64,000 nt of DNA, taken from the NCBI RefSeq assembly GCF_000203915.1, contig NC_008392.1, positions 992,001 to 1,056,000 of the forward strand, in the 5' to 3' direction. Made by a program: the position numbers and the translations under genes. Under the pieces are notes generated by a model, which ran no database searches, was not told the DNA's origin, and saw only the letters and a program-made list of their open reading frames with translations. The stretch is from Burkholderia ambifaria AMMD (GTDB taxonomy: Bacteria > Pseudomonadota > Gammaproteobacteria > Burkholderiales > Burkholderiaceae). Position 1 is the first letter of the stretch; each line of letters opens with the position of its first letter. Shown here one piece after another: positions 53,075 to 62,031 of the stretch.

Positions 53075-54007
53075 CTATCCAGCCTCTTGGCTCGCCATGC
53101 TTTCCATCCATTGCTCGAACGCGGACACCGCGGCATCGTCGGCGCGATCGGCGTTCGTCACCAGCGTGTAGTCGTCGGCGCGCCATACAGGCGATGCAAT
53201 GGGACACACGAGGCGGCCTTCGGCGAGATCGCGCCCGATCAACGGCAGCGACGCGAGTGCCACGCCCAGCCCCTCGATGGCCGCGCCGAGCTGAAGATTC
53301 ACATGATCGAATTCGACATGGCGCGCCGCGCGCAGATCGGCAGCGCCCGCTTCCCGCAACCAGTGCGACCACGCTGAGCGCGTCGTGGCCGAATGCAGCA
53401 GCGTGTGATGGCGCAGGTCGGCCACGCTCTGTATCGGATGCTGCCGCAGCAACGCTGGGTTGCAGGCCGGCACGCGCAGGTCGGGCATCAACGGGCGCGA
53501 TACGACGCCCGCACCCTGTTCCGGACCGGAGCGAACACCGATATCGAAAGCGTCGGCGACATAACGCAGTTTGCGCGATGTCGTCGACACCCTGACGTCG
53601 ATGTCGGGATACCGCGAATGGAAATCGGCAAGCCGTGGCAGCAGCCAGCAAAACGCGAAGCTCATCGGCACATTGACCCGCACGACGCCCGATATCCGGT
53701 GCGCGAGGGTATTGTGGCGCAGCCGCACCACCGCGGTACCGAGGTGTTCGAACGCGTGGCTGACGTCGTTCAGCAATACGGCCCCTTCGTCGGTCAGCAC
53801 GACGCCGCGCGGACGACGGTCGAACAACGGCAGGCCGAACCAGTCCTCCAGCAGCCGGATCTGTTTTCCGACCGCCCAATGGGTGACATGCAACTCCGCC
53901 GCCGCGCCCGCGAAGCTGCCGTGCCGCGCGACCGCATCGAAAGCGCGCAGCGCATTGAGCGGCGGCAACTCGTCCCGATTCTTCGCAGCACCTCGGCTTT
54001 CGCTCAT
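53075..54007 (-). CDS. LysR-family regulator (GcvA-like group)
   Basis: A 310-residue regulator with DNA-binding part PPLNALRAFDAVARHGSFAG, AAAELHVTHWAVGKQIRLLE, GLPLFDRRPRGVVLTDEG, as in GcvA/AmpR relatives. The ATG at 54007 is chosen because it lies just before this domain; the frame is open far upstream. It diverges from the MFS/ketopantoate reductase pair over about 140 bp and should regulate it. Its high GC contrasts with the catabolic genes on both sides. Confidence 0.92.
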   Translation of the reverse strand: MSESRGAAKNRDELPPLNALRAFDAVARHGSFAGAAAELHVTHWAVGKQIRLLEDWFGLPLFDRRPRGVVLTDEGAVLLNDVSHAFEHLGTAVVRLRHNTLAHRISGVVRVNVPMSFAFCWLLPRLADFHSRYPDIDVRVSTTSRKLRYVADAFDIGVRSGPEQGAGVVSRPLMPDLRVPACNPALLRQHPIQSVADLRHHTLLHSATTRSAWSHWLREAGAADLRAARHVEFDHVNLQLGAAIEGLGVALASLPLIGRDLAEGRLVCPIASPVWRADDYTLVTNADRADDAAVSAFEQWMESMASQEAG

Positions 54008-54149
54008 GACGTACGTGACTTTTTCTCTCCGTTGACGCGATTTTAGCTCAATTGATATGACTGATACCTCGGCCATAAAATTGACGCGTCCAACCAGAAG
54101 AACACACCACGAGTGGCTTCCATCGGCCACTCGTATAGAGAGAACGTCG

Positions 54150-55361
54150 ATGCGCTTGCCGGTTTTTTCCCCTCCCGTCACTCGGGACGCTGTGCCATCA
54201 CGACCGCGCGTGCTATGGCTATCCTGCATTGCACACGCAATCCACGACGGCTATACGGACATGATCTACGCGCTGCTGCCCGTATGGCAGTCCGAGTTCG
54301 GGCTCGACTTCGCGGCCCTGGCTATCCTGCGCGGCCTCTATGCCGGCACGATGGCGGTGCTGCAGTTGCCGGCAGGACGTCTCGCGCAACGCCTGGGCAG
54401 TCGCGCCGTCCTCGCGATCGGCACGCTGCTCGCCGCGCTGGGCTATGCAATCGCCGGCATGTCGGGCGGCCTGCTCGGTTTGTGCGTGGCGCTGGCGATA
54501 TCGGGCGGTGGATCCAGCACGCAACATCCGATCGCATCGGGCGCAATCTCCCGCACCTATGGGCGTGACGCGAGAGGCCCGCTGAGCCTCTACAACTTTT
54601 CCGGCGATCTGGGGAAATCCGTGCTGCCGGCAGCCATTTCGCTGCTCGTGACCATGATGCCGTGGCGGCACGCGCTATGGGTCGTCGCCGGATTGGGCTG
54701 CGTCGCTGCCGCCGGCATCGCGCTCTGGTTTCCCGCCGTGCCAAGTGGCGCCGGAAAGACGGCGGCAAAAGAGCAAGCGTCCGCTCAACGCACGGGCACC
54801 CGGGGGCGCGGATTCAACGCGCTGTTTTCCATTGGCGTGCTCGATACGGCCGTACGCATGGGACTGCTTACCTTTTTGCCTTTCCTGCTCAACGCGAAAG
54901 GCATCTCGCCCCAACTGCTGGGAACGGCCCTTGCGCTTGTTTTCATTGGCGGGGCGGCCGGCAAATTCTTTTGTGGCTGGCTTGGCGCGCGTATGGGTGT
55001 GGTGAGGACGGTGCTGCTCACGGAAGGCGGTACGGCCGCGTGCATCATCGGCGTGATGTATCTGCCGTTGGCGCTTACCATGGTGCTGCTGCCGATTCTG
55101 GGCATGATGCTCAACGGCACGTCGTCCGTGCTGTACGGAACCGTTCCGCAGATGTCCCCGCCCGAGCGCACGGAGCGCGCATTCGCGATTTTCTACACGG
55201 GAACGATCGCATCGGGCGCGATATCGCCTGTCCTCTACGGTTTCCTCGGCGACAAGATCGGTGTGCAGGCCGCCACGTATGCCACCGCGTTTACCGCTCT
55301 GGCAATTTTTCCGCTCGTGCTCGCATTGCGCCCGCATCTCGGAGATCACTCGACAGGATGA
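54150..55361 (+). CDS. MFS transporter (fosmidomycin resistance/Fsr-like)
   Basis: A 403-residue protein of about 12 membrane helices. The start region HAIHDGYTDMIYALLPVWQS is typical of the Fsr/YfnC-like MFS group ('H...H..TD....LP.W'). The MFS loop reads AGRLAQRLGSRAVLAIGTLL. The ATG at 54150 places about 20 residues before helix 1. A ketopantoate reductase gene overlaps its stop (ATGA), so they are translated together. The pair is governed by the divergent LysR. The cargo is unknown; export of a small acid is possible. Confidence 0.87.
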   Translation: MRLPVFSPPVTRDAVPSRPRVLWLSCIAHAIHDGYTDMIYALLPVWQSEFGLDFAALAILRGLYAGTMAVLQLPAGRLAQRLGSRAVLAIGTLLAALGYAIAGMSGGLLGLCVALAISGGGSSTQHPIASGAISRTYGRDARGPLSLYNFSGDLGKSVLPAAISLLVTMMPWRHALWVVAGLGCVAAAGIALWFPAVPSGAGKTAAKEQASAQRTGTRGRGFNALFSIGVLDTAVRMGLLTFLPFLLNAKGISPQLLGTALALVFIGGAAGKFFCGWLGARMGVVRTVLLTEGGTAACIIGVMYLPLALTMVLLPILGMMLNGTSSVLYGTVPQMSPPERTERAFAIFYTGTIASGAISPVLYGFLGDKIGVQAATYATAFTALAIFPLVLALRPHLGDHSTG

Positions 55362-56263
55362 ACACCATGACGAAGTCTGACTACCCGACCGTCGCCGTTG
55401 TCGGTCCGGGCGCAATCGGAACGACCGTCGCCGCGGCCCTTCATGACGCTGGCCGCACGCCGGTGATCTGCGGCCGCTCGGCGCACGAGCGGTTGATGCT
55501 GCGCTTCGATGGCGGCGAGATCGTCGTGCCCGGGCCCGTGCGGACCGATCCGCAAGCGGTCAACGAAAGATTCGATCTCGTGTTCGTTGCGGTCAAGTCG
55601 ACGCAAGTGGCGAGCGCGGCACCCTGGATCGCGGCGCTATGCGATGCGAAGACGGTGGTCTGCGTGCTGCAAAATGGCGTCGAGCAAACAGCCGCCTTCG
55701 CGCCATATGCGGCCGGCGCGGCGATCGTGCCATCGGTCGTCTGGTTTCCGGCGCAACGCGAATCGGATGCGTCGGTGTGGCTGCGCGGCAAACCGCGGCT
55801 CACTGTGCCCGATACGCCGGCGAGCAATGTGGTGGTCTCGGCGTTGCACGGCACGCGATGCCCGGTCGAGGTGGCGGACGATTTCATCTCGCTCGCATGG
55901 CGAAAGCTTTTGCAGAACGCGGTGGCTGGCCTCATGGTGCTGACTGGCCGCCGCGCCGGCATGTTCTCGCGAAGCGACATCACCGAACTGTCGCTCGCCT
56001 ACCTGCGGGAATGTCTCGAAGTCGCACGTGCGGAGGGCGCGAAGCTGGGCGATGAAGTGCCGCGGGAGATCGTCGACGGATTCCATCGCTTCCCGCCCGA
56101 TTTGGGGACGTCCATTCTTGCCGATCGGCAGGGTAACCGCCCCCTCGAATGGGACTGCCGGAATGGCGTGGTGCAGCGATGCGGACGAGCTCACGGAATT
56201 CCGACGCCGATCAGCGATCTGGTCGTGCCGCTTCTCGCGGCCGCCAGCGATGGTCCGGGCTAG
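55358..56263 (+). CDS. Ketopantoate reductase family (PanE/ApbA) protein
   Basis: A 301-residue NADPH-dependent reductase. The N-terminus has the Rossmann motif VAVVGPGAIGTTVAAALHDA; LVFVAVKSTQ, VCVLQNGVEQ and the catalytic Lys in SLAWRKLLQNAVAG follow, as in PanE. Its ATG overlaps the MFS stop. A second panE-like gene in a LysR-MFS setting is more likely a reductase of another 2-oxo acid than pantothenate synthesis. This is an inference from context. Confidence 0.88.
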   Translation: MNTMTKSDYPTVAVVGPGAIGTTVAAALHDAGRTPVICGRSAHERLMLRFDGGEIVVPGPVRTDPQAVNERFDLVFVAVKSTQVASAAPWIAALCDAKTVVCVLQNGVEQTAAFAPYAAGAAIVPSVVWFPAQRESDASVWLRGKPRLTVPDTPASNVVVSALHGTRCPVEVADDFISLAWRKLLQNAVAGLMVLTGRRAGMFSRSDITELSLAYLRECLEVARAEGAKLGDEVPREIVDGFHRFPPDLGTSILADRQGNRPLEWDCRNGVVQRCGRAHGIPTPISDLVVPLLAAASDGPG

Positions 56264-56580
56264 TAGCAAGGAGCCCGGTAGCCGACCCGAAGCTGTCACG
56301 GACGGATTTCGAGGTGATGGAGCCTTTCGAATGCCTTTCGGATTGGGTCAGCGAACGTCTCAAACGGGCCGAACGCCGACGTTCCTGGCGTTTCCCCGGA
56401 AAGCCGCGACGAACCGTATTTTATTGGTACTGTGAATAGTTAGATACAACATATCCATTTCGAAAATAAACGCTGCAGACCTATCGTTGAGTCTGCAGGC
56501 CTCCAGACACGAGTCTACGTGTCGAAGCCGGCTGGTCGTCGGCGTTCCTGTCGGCGCGACAAGGAAAGGAGGAGACCCAG
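56264..56580. other. Intergenic region with a strong inverted repeat
   Basis: About 315 bp. Between 56278 and 56439 one plus frame reads like protein (RTDFEVMEPFECLSDWVSER, ending VFYWYCE). It lacks a good start and may be a remnant or a tiny gene. The stretch 56440-56500 is AT-rich and carries the inverted repeat listed next. It marks the border between high-GC and lower-GC genes. Confidence 0.45.
56473..56498. promoter_or_regulatory. Inverted repeat upstream of the MHS symporter
   Basis: CTGCAGAC and GTCTGCAG form a perfect 8-bp inverted repeat with a 10-bp spacer (CTATCGTTGA). It lies about 85 bp before the start codon. It could be an operator or a terminator stem for the preceding genes, but no T-run follows. 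Confidence 0.5.
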
Positions 56581-58245
56581 ATGCACAACGAGCTCACCGC
56601 GGCACGCCGTAGTGCCTTCAGCGCCGACGAGAGGAGAGTGGTTTTTGCCGCCTCCCTCGGAGCTGTATTCGAATGGTACGACTTCTTCTTATATGGATCG
56701 CTGGCGGCACTGATTGCTGCGCAATTCTTCAGTAGTCTGAATCATACGACTGCGTTTGTTTTCGCGCTGCTGACCTTCGCGGCCGGGTTCATTGTTCGAC
56801 CGATTGGAGCGCTTGTATTCGGCAGACTGGGCGATCTCGTCGGCCGAAAACACACGTTTCTATTGACGATTCTCATCATGGGTTGCTCGACGCTGTTGGT
56901 CGGGTTGTTGCCTGGCTACGCAACCCTGGGCGTTGCCGCACCGATTATCTTGGTCGTTCTTCGAATGCTCCAGGGCTTGGCGCTTGGCGGAGAGTACGGC
57001 GCGGCGGCGACATACGTTGCCGAGCACGCGCCGCATGACAAGCGAGGCGGGTGGACCTCATGGATTCAGACCACGTCCACGATCGGGCTGCTGCTGTCGC
57101 TGGTCTTGATCATCACCGTGCGTTCGCTGACGGGTACATCGTTCGAGGTGTGGGGGTGGCGCATCCCCTTCTTGTTTTCCGGCGTCCTGTTGGGGATTTC
57201 CGTATATGTGCGTCTTTCGATGCATGAGTCACCGGCGTTCCAGCGCATCAAGGCAGAGGGACGAACGTCTCGCGCACCGTTGTCGGAAGCATTTGGTCAG
57301 TGGCGCTATCTGAAGCTCGTCCTGCAGGCTCTGTTTGGATTGCTTGCGGGACAGGCGGTTGTATGGTTCACCGCGCTTTTTTACGCGATGTTCTTTCTGA
57401 CGCAGACATTGAAGGTCGATGCCGGCACAACGAACTTGTTAGTGGGACTTGCGCTGGTCATCAGTACACCGCTCTACGTATTCTTTGGACGTCTTTCCGA
57501 CCGCATCGGACGAAAGCCGATCATTCTGTGTGGCTCGTTCCTGGCGGCATTGACTATCGTGCCGATCTTTCATGGGTTGACTCACTTTGCCAACCCGGCA
57601 TTGGCTGCCGCTCAGGCGTCTTCGCCGGTGGCCATCGTCAGTGATCCGGCCGACTGCTCGTTCCAGTTCAATCCAACCGGTACCGCATCGTTCAACAGCG
57701 CGTGTGACGTTGCGCGCCGTGTGCTGTCGGCAAATTCCGCAAGTTACGCGACAGTCGATGCAGCCGCCGGGTCAAGCACGCGCGTCAAGATTGGCGCAAC
57801 GGAGATCGCTGCGCCTTCGTTGAAAGGGCTTGCTCCGGCACAAGCGAAAGTAGCGGAGCAGCAGTTCAGGGTGGCCACGATCAGGGCGTTGGGCGAGGCA
57901 GGATATCCGCTGAAGGCTAATCCGGAGACGGTGAATCGCCCGATGATTCTCGTTCTGCTTGTGCTGCTCATGGCGTACGGAGCGATGACCCTTGGCCCTA
58001 TTGCCGCCATTCTTGTCGAGATGTTCCCCACACGGATCAGGTACACAGCGATGTCGTTGCCGTATCACGTCGGCAACGGCTATTTTGGTGGGCTACTTCC
58101 GACGGTGTGTTTTGCGCTGGTTGCGCAGACAGGGGACATCTACTTCGGGCTCTGGTATCCGGTGACAGTCGCAGCGGTGTCGTTCGTCATAGGGCTGGTG
58201 TTCATCCGAGAACCTCGTCGAGACGCACTTTATAGCGACGACTAA
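56581..58245 (+). CDS. MHS-family MFS symporter with a long soluble insertion
   Basis: A 554-residue metabolite:H+ symporter of the ProP/KgtP/ShiA type. Typical sequence: GAVFEWYDFFLYGSLAALIA, RPIGALVFGRLGDLVGRKHT, LGGEYGAAATYVAEHAP and RLSDRIGRKPIILCGSF. Between about residues 340 and 455 there is an extra segment without membrane character (SDPADCSFQFNPTGTASFNS ... KGLAPAQAKVAEQQF). This makes it some 100 residues longer than ProP. AGGAGG stands before the ATG. Members carry carboxylates, betaines or similar. It lies upstream of the haloacid dehalogenase gene. Confidence 0.92.
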   Translation: MHNELTAARRSAFSADERRVVFAASLGAVFEWYDFFLYGSLAALIAAQFFSSLNHTTAFVFALLTFAAGFIVRPIGALVFGRLGDLVGRKHTFLLTILIMGCSTLLVGLLPGYATLGVAAPIILVVLRMLQGLALGGEYGAAATYVAEHAPHDKRGGWTSWIQTTSTIGLLLSLVLIITVRSLTGTSFEVWGWRIPFLFSGVLLGISVYVRLSMHESPAFQRIKAEGRTSRAPLSEAFGQWRYLKLVLQALFGLLAGQAVVWFTALFYAMFFLTQTLKVDAGTTNLLVGLALVISTPLYVFFGRLSDRIGRKPIILCGSFLAALTIVPIFHGLTHFANPALAAAQASSPVAIVSDPADCSFQFNPTGTASFNSACDVARRVLSANSASYATVDAAAGSSTRVKIGATEIAAPSLKGLAPAQAKVAEQQFRVATIRALGEAGYPLKANPETVNRPMILVLLVLLMAYGAMTLGPIAAILVEMFPTRIRYTAMSLPYHVGNGYFGGLLPTVCFALVAQTGDIYFGLWYPVTVAAVSFVIGLVFIREPRRDALYSDD

Positions 58246-58256
58246 GCCATCAAAAT

Positions 58257-58302
58257 ATTCACTAAGTGAATGTCGCGATACCGTAAATCCATTTGATAAA
58301 TG
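58257..58302. promoter_or_regulatory. Two palindromes upstream of the dehalogenase gene
   Basis: ATTCACTAAGTGAAT (58257-58271) is a perfect palindrome with 7-bp arms. CATTTGATAAATG (58290-58302) has 5-bp arms. They lie in an AT-rich gap 80-130 bp before the dehalogenase start and just after the symporter stop. They are good candidates for regulator sites. Confidence 0.5.
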
Positions 58303-58384
58303 AATGGTGCGTTCTTAAAGTCAAGTTGCGCGACGGCAAATGGAAACCGGGCCGCGACAAATCTTATCCAGGAGAGCAAGAGTC

Positions 58385-59089
58385 ATGAGTAATGCTGAAC
58401 AACTCAAGAGCGAGATCAAGGTTGTCATGTTCGATCAATACGGTACCGTGGTCGACATGCAGAGGGGGCTGACGGAAATCGCCGCACCCTTTCTCAAGGA
58501 GAAGGGTTGGACGGGCAACCCGAATTCGTTCGTGACGTGGTGGCGCCGCACTCACTTCGAGAACTCGATGATCGATGCGCTGCTCCACAAGGAGCACACG
58601 CCGTACCGTGAAATCGGCCATCGTGCGGTCGCCTATACCCTGGAGCGCGCAGGCATCCAGTACACGCAAGAGGAAGTCCGCTATCTCGTGTCGTGCATCG
58701 AGCGCCTCAAGCCGTTCCCAGACGTTCCCGAGGCACTTGCACGTCTGCAGACGCGCTATAAGATCGTGGTTCTTTCGAACGGCGATCCCGACATGCTTGA
58801 AACGGCCAAGGAATACCACAAGATTCCGTTCGACAACGTGATTTCCGTGAAAGCCGCCGAGTCGTTCAAGCCGCACGTCGCAACTTACACGAAGGCAGCG
58901 GAGATCATGGGGGTGAAACTCAGCGAAGTTCTGTTCGTTGCGAACCATGCATTCGATTGCATCGGTGCAAAGTCGGCTGGCATGCGCTCGGCATTCATCG
59001 ACCGTCGCAAGCGCCCGTTCGGAGGCACGCCGCACCAACCGGATATCTGGGTTGACGACATGTCTTCGCTCGCGGATCTGATGGTCTAA
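58385..59089 (+). CDS. Haloacid dehalogenase type II (L-2-haloacid dehalogenase-like, HAD superfamily)
   Basis: A 234-residue HAD hydrolase. The nucleophile Asp17 lies in VVMFDQYGTVVDM, SNGDPDMLE is motif II, the Lys is in ESFKPH, and VANHAFDCIGAKSAGM is the last motif. True L-2-haloacid dehalogenases have SSNAWD there, so this belongs to a variant group and dehalogenation is not certain. The ATG at 58385 follows AGGAGAG. It is alone on its transcript after the symporter and faces a LysR gene. Confidence 0.85.
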   Translation: MSNAEQLKSEIKVVMFDQYGTVVDMQRGLTEIAAPFLKEKGWTGNPNSFVTWWRRTHFENSMIDALLHKEHTPYREIGHRAVAYTLERAGIQYTQEEVRYLVSCIERLKPFPDVPEALARLQTRYKIVVLSNGDPDMLETAKEYHKIPFDNVISVKAAESFKPHVATYTKAAEIMGVKLSEVLFVANHAFDCIGAKSAGMRSAFIDRRKRPFGGTPHQPDIWVDDMSSLADLMV

Positions 59090-59291
59090 CCAAACTACAC
59101 CTGACGCTTCGTCATCGGATGCGCCGGTGCATGGTGGCTTCGAAGGCGAAGTATTGATGCCGACTGAGAGCGTATGGTTGGCATACGGAAGTGTTGTTCC
59201 GGCGTGGTGAATCGAAAGGGTGCCACGCCGATCATTTTGGCTATGTTCTCGGCAGCGCGATCGCGAAGGTCGTCGCAGAATTCGTTGCGCG

Positions 59292-60236
59292 TCATCGCTC
59301 GAGCCTGGACGTCGGCGATGCAGCACTGGAAGCGTGTTTTTTCATCCAGCTCCACAACTCTTCGGCCGCGGTATTCTGGTTTTCTGCCGAGCGATAGATG
59401 CGGATTTCCAGGTCGGTCGCCCAACTGTCTGCGCCGGCTATCGCCACCGACTTTTCTTGCAACTCTCGCGCTATGCAACTCGCAGGGAGCCATCCTAGTC
59501 CGTTGCCTGCCACGACCATCGCCTTTACGGCCTCGGACATGTGCGCTTCGAAGGTACGCCGCAGACCGCATGTTTCTACTGAGTTCAGGATGAGCATTTC
59601 CACGACGTTGCCCAAGAATGTTCCAGGCGCATACGCCATGAATGGAATTGGCTCTTGAGACTCGCCAGACAGTCGATACACCGCACTTCCATTTGCATCG
59701 GTCGCAGAGACCGGAATCAATTTATCCGTGCCCAGCGTCAGAAAGGGGAAGCGGTTGGCATCGAGAAGGATGGGTAGTTGCGGGTGATGGTAGGCAAGGA
59801 ACAGATCCGTGTCGCCTTCCACAAGGGCTTGCACGCCATCCGGAATATTGACCGCCTGGACTTTTGCCTTGATGTGCCCGAGTTCGTCCCGCAGTTTTCT
59901 GAGGCGCTGTGGCAGAAAGGTAAAAAGCAGCGTATGCACGACGGAGAGGCGCACCACCTGCACACCGTCGGCGACGAGTTCATGGGCGTGCGCCAGCGTG
60001 CGCGCGGCGTAGATGCCTCGCAGTATCTCGGCAGCCTGGCCGCGAAACATGACCCCGGTTGACGTTAAGCGTACGGGACTGACCGTACGATCAATGAGCT
60101 TTGCACCCAGCCAGGTCTCGAGTGCGGCGATCCGGCGGCTCAGGGCCGATTGGGTCAAGTGGCGATCGTGGGCAGCGCGAGAAAAGCTTCTTGTTTCCGC
60201 CAAAGACAGGAAGTCCTCCAGCCATTTCGCTTCCAT
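59292..60236 (-). CDS. LysR-family regulator
   Basis: A 314-residue regulator with the DNA-binding region MEAKWLEDFLSLAETRSFSR, AAHDRHLTQSALSRRIAALE, WLGAKLIDR, and an effector domain that ends near residue 300. It diverges from the diaminopropionate ammonia-lyase gene across about 330 bp. It probably controls that gene with the RidA and symporter genes behind it. Convergent with the dehalogenase gene. Confidence 0.92.
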   Translation of the reverse strand: MEAKWLEDFLSLAETRSFSRAAHDRHLTQSALSRRIAALETWLGAKLIDRTVSPVRLTSTGVMFRGQAAEILRGIYAARTLAHAHELVADGVQVVRLSVVHTLLFTFLPQRLRKLRDELGHIKAKVQAVNIPDGVQALVEGDTDLFLAYHHPQLPILLDANRFPFLTLGTDKLIPVSATDANGSAVYRLSGESQEPIPFMAYAPGTFLGNVVEMLILNSVETCGLRRTFEAHMSEAVKAMVVAGNGLGWLPASCIARELQEKSVAIAGADSWATDLEIRIYRSAENQNTAAEELWSWMKKHASSAASPTSRLER

Positions 60237-60568
60237 TTCAATTCCGAAAGAAGTTCTGAGAGACGCCCGTGGCGACTCTACGGGTACGAAAACACCACTG
60301 TCCTACATCGCGCGTCTTTGCTCAATGCCGGATCCGACGCATGGTATTCCGAATGCGCATGGTGCTCACGCATACGAAATCTGGACACGTACTCTCGCCT
60401 GGTCGATACGGGAAGCCGCTCGTGTACGAGCAGAGACGCCAACCCGGCCGGCGAGCAAGCGCGAGCACCGCGCGCTCGACCCGCGGGAGGCGGATTCAGC
60501 GCTCAACCGGGATCGACCCACGCTCGCGAGTATTGCATCTGTCTCGCTTACTTCTGCAAGGAATGTGT
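60237..60568. other. Divergent control region of LysR and ammonia-lyase genes
   Basis: About 330 bp without a credible gene. A frame open upstream of the ammonia-lyase start has Arg/Ser-rich composition and is not part of the protein. The region should hold both promoters and the LysR site; ATGCGCAT at 60353-60360 is a small palindrome but not convincing alone. Confidence 0.5.
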
Positions 60569-61795
60569 ATGAACCCCGTATTTCAACATTGCAAAAATCC
60601 GTCCTGGCTCGATGCCGCAAAGGCGGATCGGGCTGCGGCGGCCGTCGAGAACCTCGGTGAGTGGCGCATGGCAGTGAAGGAGATTCACAGCTGGCCCGAG
60701 TATGAGTCACAGCCGTTGCACTCGCTCGATAGTCTTGCGGCGCAAACGAATGTGGCGAAGATCTACTATAAGGACGAGAGCCAGCGCTTTGGTCGTGGTA
60801 TGGGCAGTTTCAAGGCTCTGGGCGCCCCGTATGCGGTATTTTGCATTCTGGCAGACGCTGTAGAGAAGAAGACCGGTACGCGTCCGACATCGGACGATCT
60901 TCGGAGCGGCAAGTACCGGGAAATTACGGAGCGTGTCACGGTTACTGTCGCGACGGACGGAAACCAGGGGCGCGGTCTGGCCTATGCGGCGAAAGCGTTC
61001 GGTTGCCGCTGTGTTGTCTATATCCACGAACACGTCAGCCCGGGCAGGAAAGAGGCCATGGAGGCGCTTGGCGCCATTGTGATTCGCATTCAGGGCGAAT
61101 ACGAGGCATCCGTGGGGCGTTCGCGCAGCGACGCGAAGAACAACGGATGGCATTTCGTGTCGAGCACCTCGTGGGACGACTACGCTTCCGGCTCACCGCG
61201 CGATGTGATGAATGCGTATATGGTGCTCGTGGACGAGGCGCTGCAACAGCTGCCCGATCCGAAAGCGATCACGCATATTTTTGTTCAGGGTGGCGTCGGC
61301 AGCATCGCCGCTGCGATTTTCCTGCGCTTCTACCAGGAACTCGATGGCGCTGCGCCTCGCATGGTGATGGTCGAGCCGAATGAAGCCGATTGTTTGTATC
61401 AAAGCGCATTCAACCGCACGCCGACTCCGTCCGCCGGATCGCTGCACACCATCATGGCTGGGCTGGCATGCCGTGAGGTTTCTCCGGCCGCCTGGGCACT
61501 GCTCGATTGGCTCGGCAGCGATTTCGTTACGATCCCCGATTCGTGGGCAGAAGATGCCATGCGCGCGTTGGCAGCCGGTAACGGAGACAGCCCGATTGTG
61601 TGTGGTGAAACCGCGGCGGGAGGGACTGCTGTGGTTCTGAAGGCCAAGGAACTCCCCGAACTCCGCGAGGCGCTGGGCCTTGACAAGCAGAGCCAGATTT
61701 TGCTGTTTGGTCTCGAGGGCGCAACGGACCCGACTATCTATGAGCAGATCGTTGGACGATCGGTAGCCGACGTTTTCGACGGCGTCGCACGATAA
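60569..61795 (+). CDS. Diaminopropionate ammonia-lyase
   Basis: A 408-residue PLP enzyme (fold type II) turning 2,3-diaminopropionate into pyruvate and two ammonia. The PLP lysine Lys82 lies in MGSFKALGAPYAV. TVATDGNQGRGLAYAAKAFG, FVQGGVGSIAAAIFLRF and GLEGATDP match the YgeX type. The ATG at 60569 follows AAGGA. Its product passes through an enamine (2-aminoacrylate), and a RidA gene follows 236 bp on, then an amino acid/dicarboxylate symporter. Together they would import and degrade 2,3-diaminopropionate or a related beta-substituted amino acid. Confidence 0.93.
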   Translation: MNPVFQHCKNPSWLDAAKADRAAAAVENLGEWRMAVKEIHSWPEYESQPLHSLDSLAAQTNVAKIYYKDESQRFGRGMGSFKALGAPYAVFCILADAVEKKTGTRPTSDDLRSGKYREITERVTVTVATDGNQGRGLAYAAKAFGCRCVVYIHEHVSPGRKEAMEALGAIVIRIQGEYEASVGRSRSDAKNNGWHFVSSTSWDDYASGSPRDVMNAYMVLVDEALQQLPDPKAITHIFVQGGVGSIAAAIFLRFYQELDGAAPRMVMVEPNEADCLYQSAFNRTPTPSAGSLHTIMAGLACREVSPAAWALLDWLGSDFVTIPDSWAEDAMRALAAGNGDSPIVCGETAAGGTAVVLKAKELPELREALGLDKQSQILLFGLEGATDPTIYEQIVGRSVADVFDGVAR

Positions 61796-61815
61796 ATCGA
61801 AACGGGAGGAGCGAG

Positions 61816-61840
61816 CGCCGTCGTGCGATGTCGCACGGCG
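61816..61840 (+). terminator. Hairpin after the ammonia-lyase gene
   Basis: GCCGTCGTGCGATGTCGCAC followed by GGC folds into a stem with a small bulge, about 20 bp after the stop. No clean T-run follows. A second stem at 61860-61880 (GCCGGTTTT/AAAATCGGC) is close behind. Confidence 0.4.
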
Positions 61841-61859
61841 GTCTTGATCCAGCAGGGTG

Positions 61860-61880
61860 GCCGGTTTTTTGAAAATCGGC
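61860..61880. other. Second stem-loop after the ammonia-lyase gene
   Basis: GCCGGTTTT and AAAATCGGC pair over nine positions (one G-T) around TTG. It may act as a terminator, reading its T-stretch inside the stem, or as a stabiliser of the RidA message. Confidence 0.35.
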
Positions 61881-62031
61881 GGCACTAAATTCAAAGAAAT
61901 ATCGGTTCGAATTTTTACCGACTGAGTACGAACGCCACTCAGTTGCATTCGAAAGGCCGATCATCCCGGCAAGACGCCGTCACACGACGCATCGAGTGGT
62001 CATGGGCTTGCCAGGTTAACAGGAGACTGCC

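Noticed and set aside
60269..60568. N-terminal extension of the ammonia-lyase by 100 codons
   Set aside because: The extra sequence is Arg/Ser-rich and not protein-like; the family start and AAGGA site support 60569.
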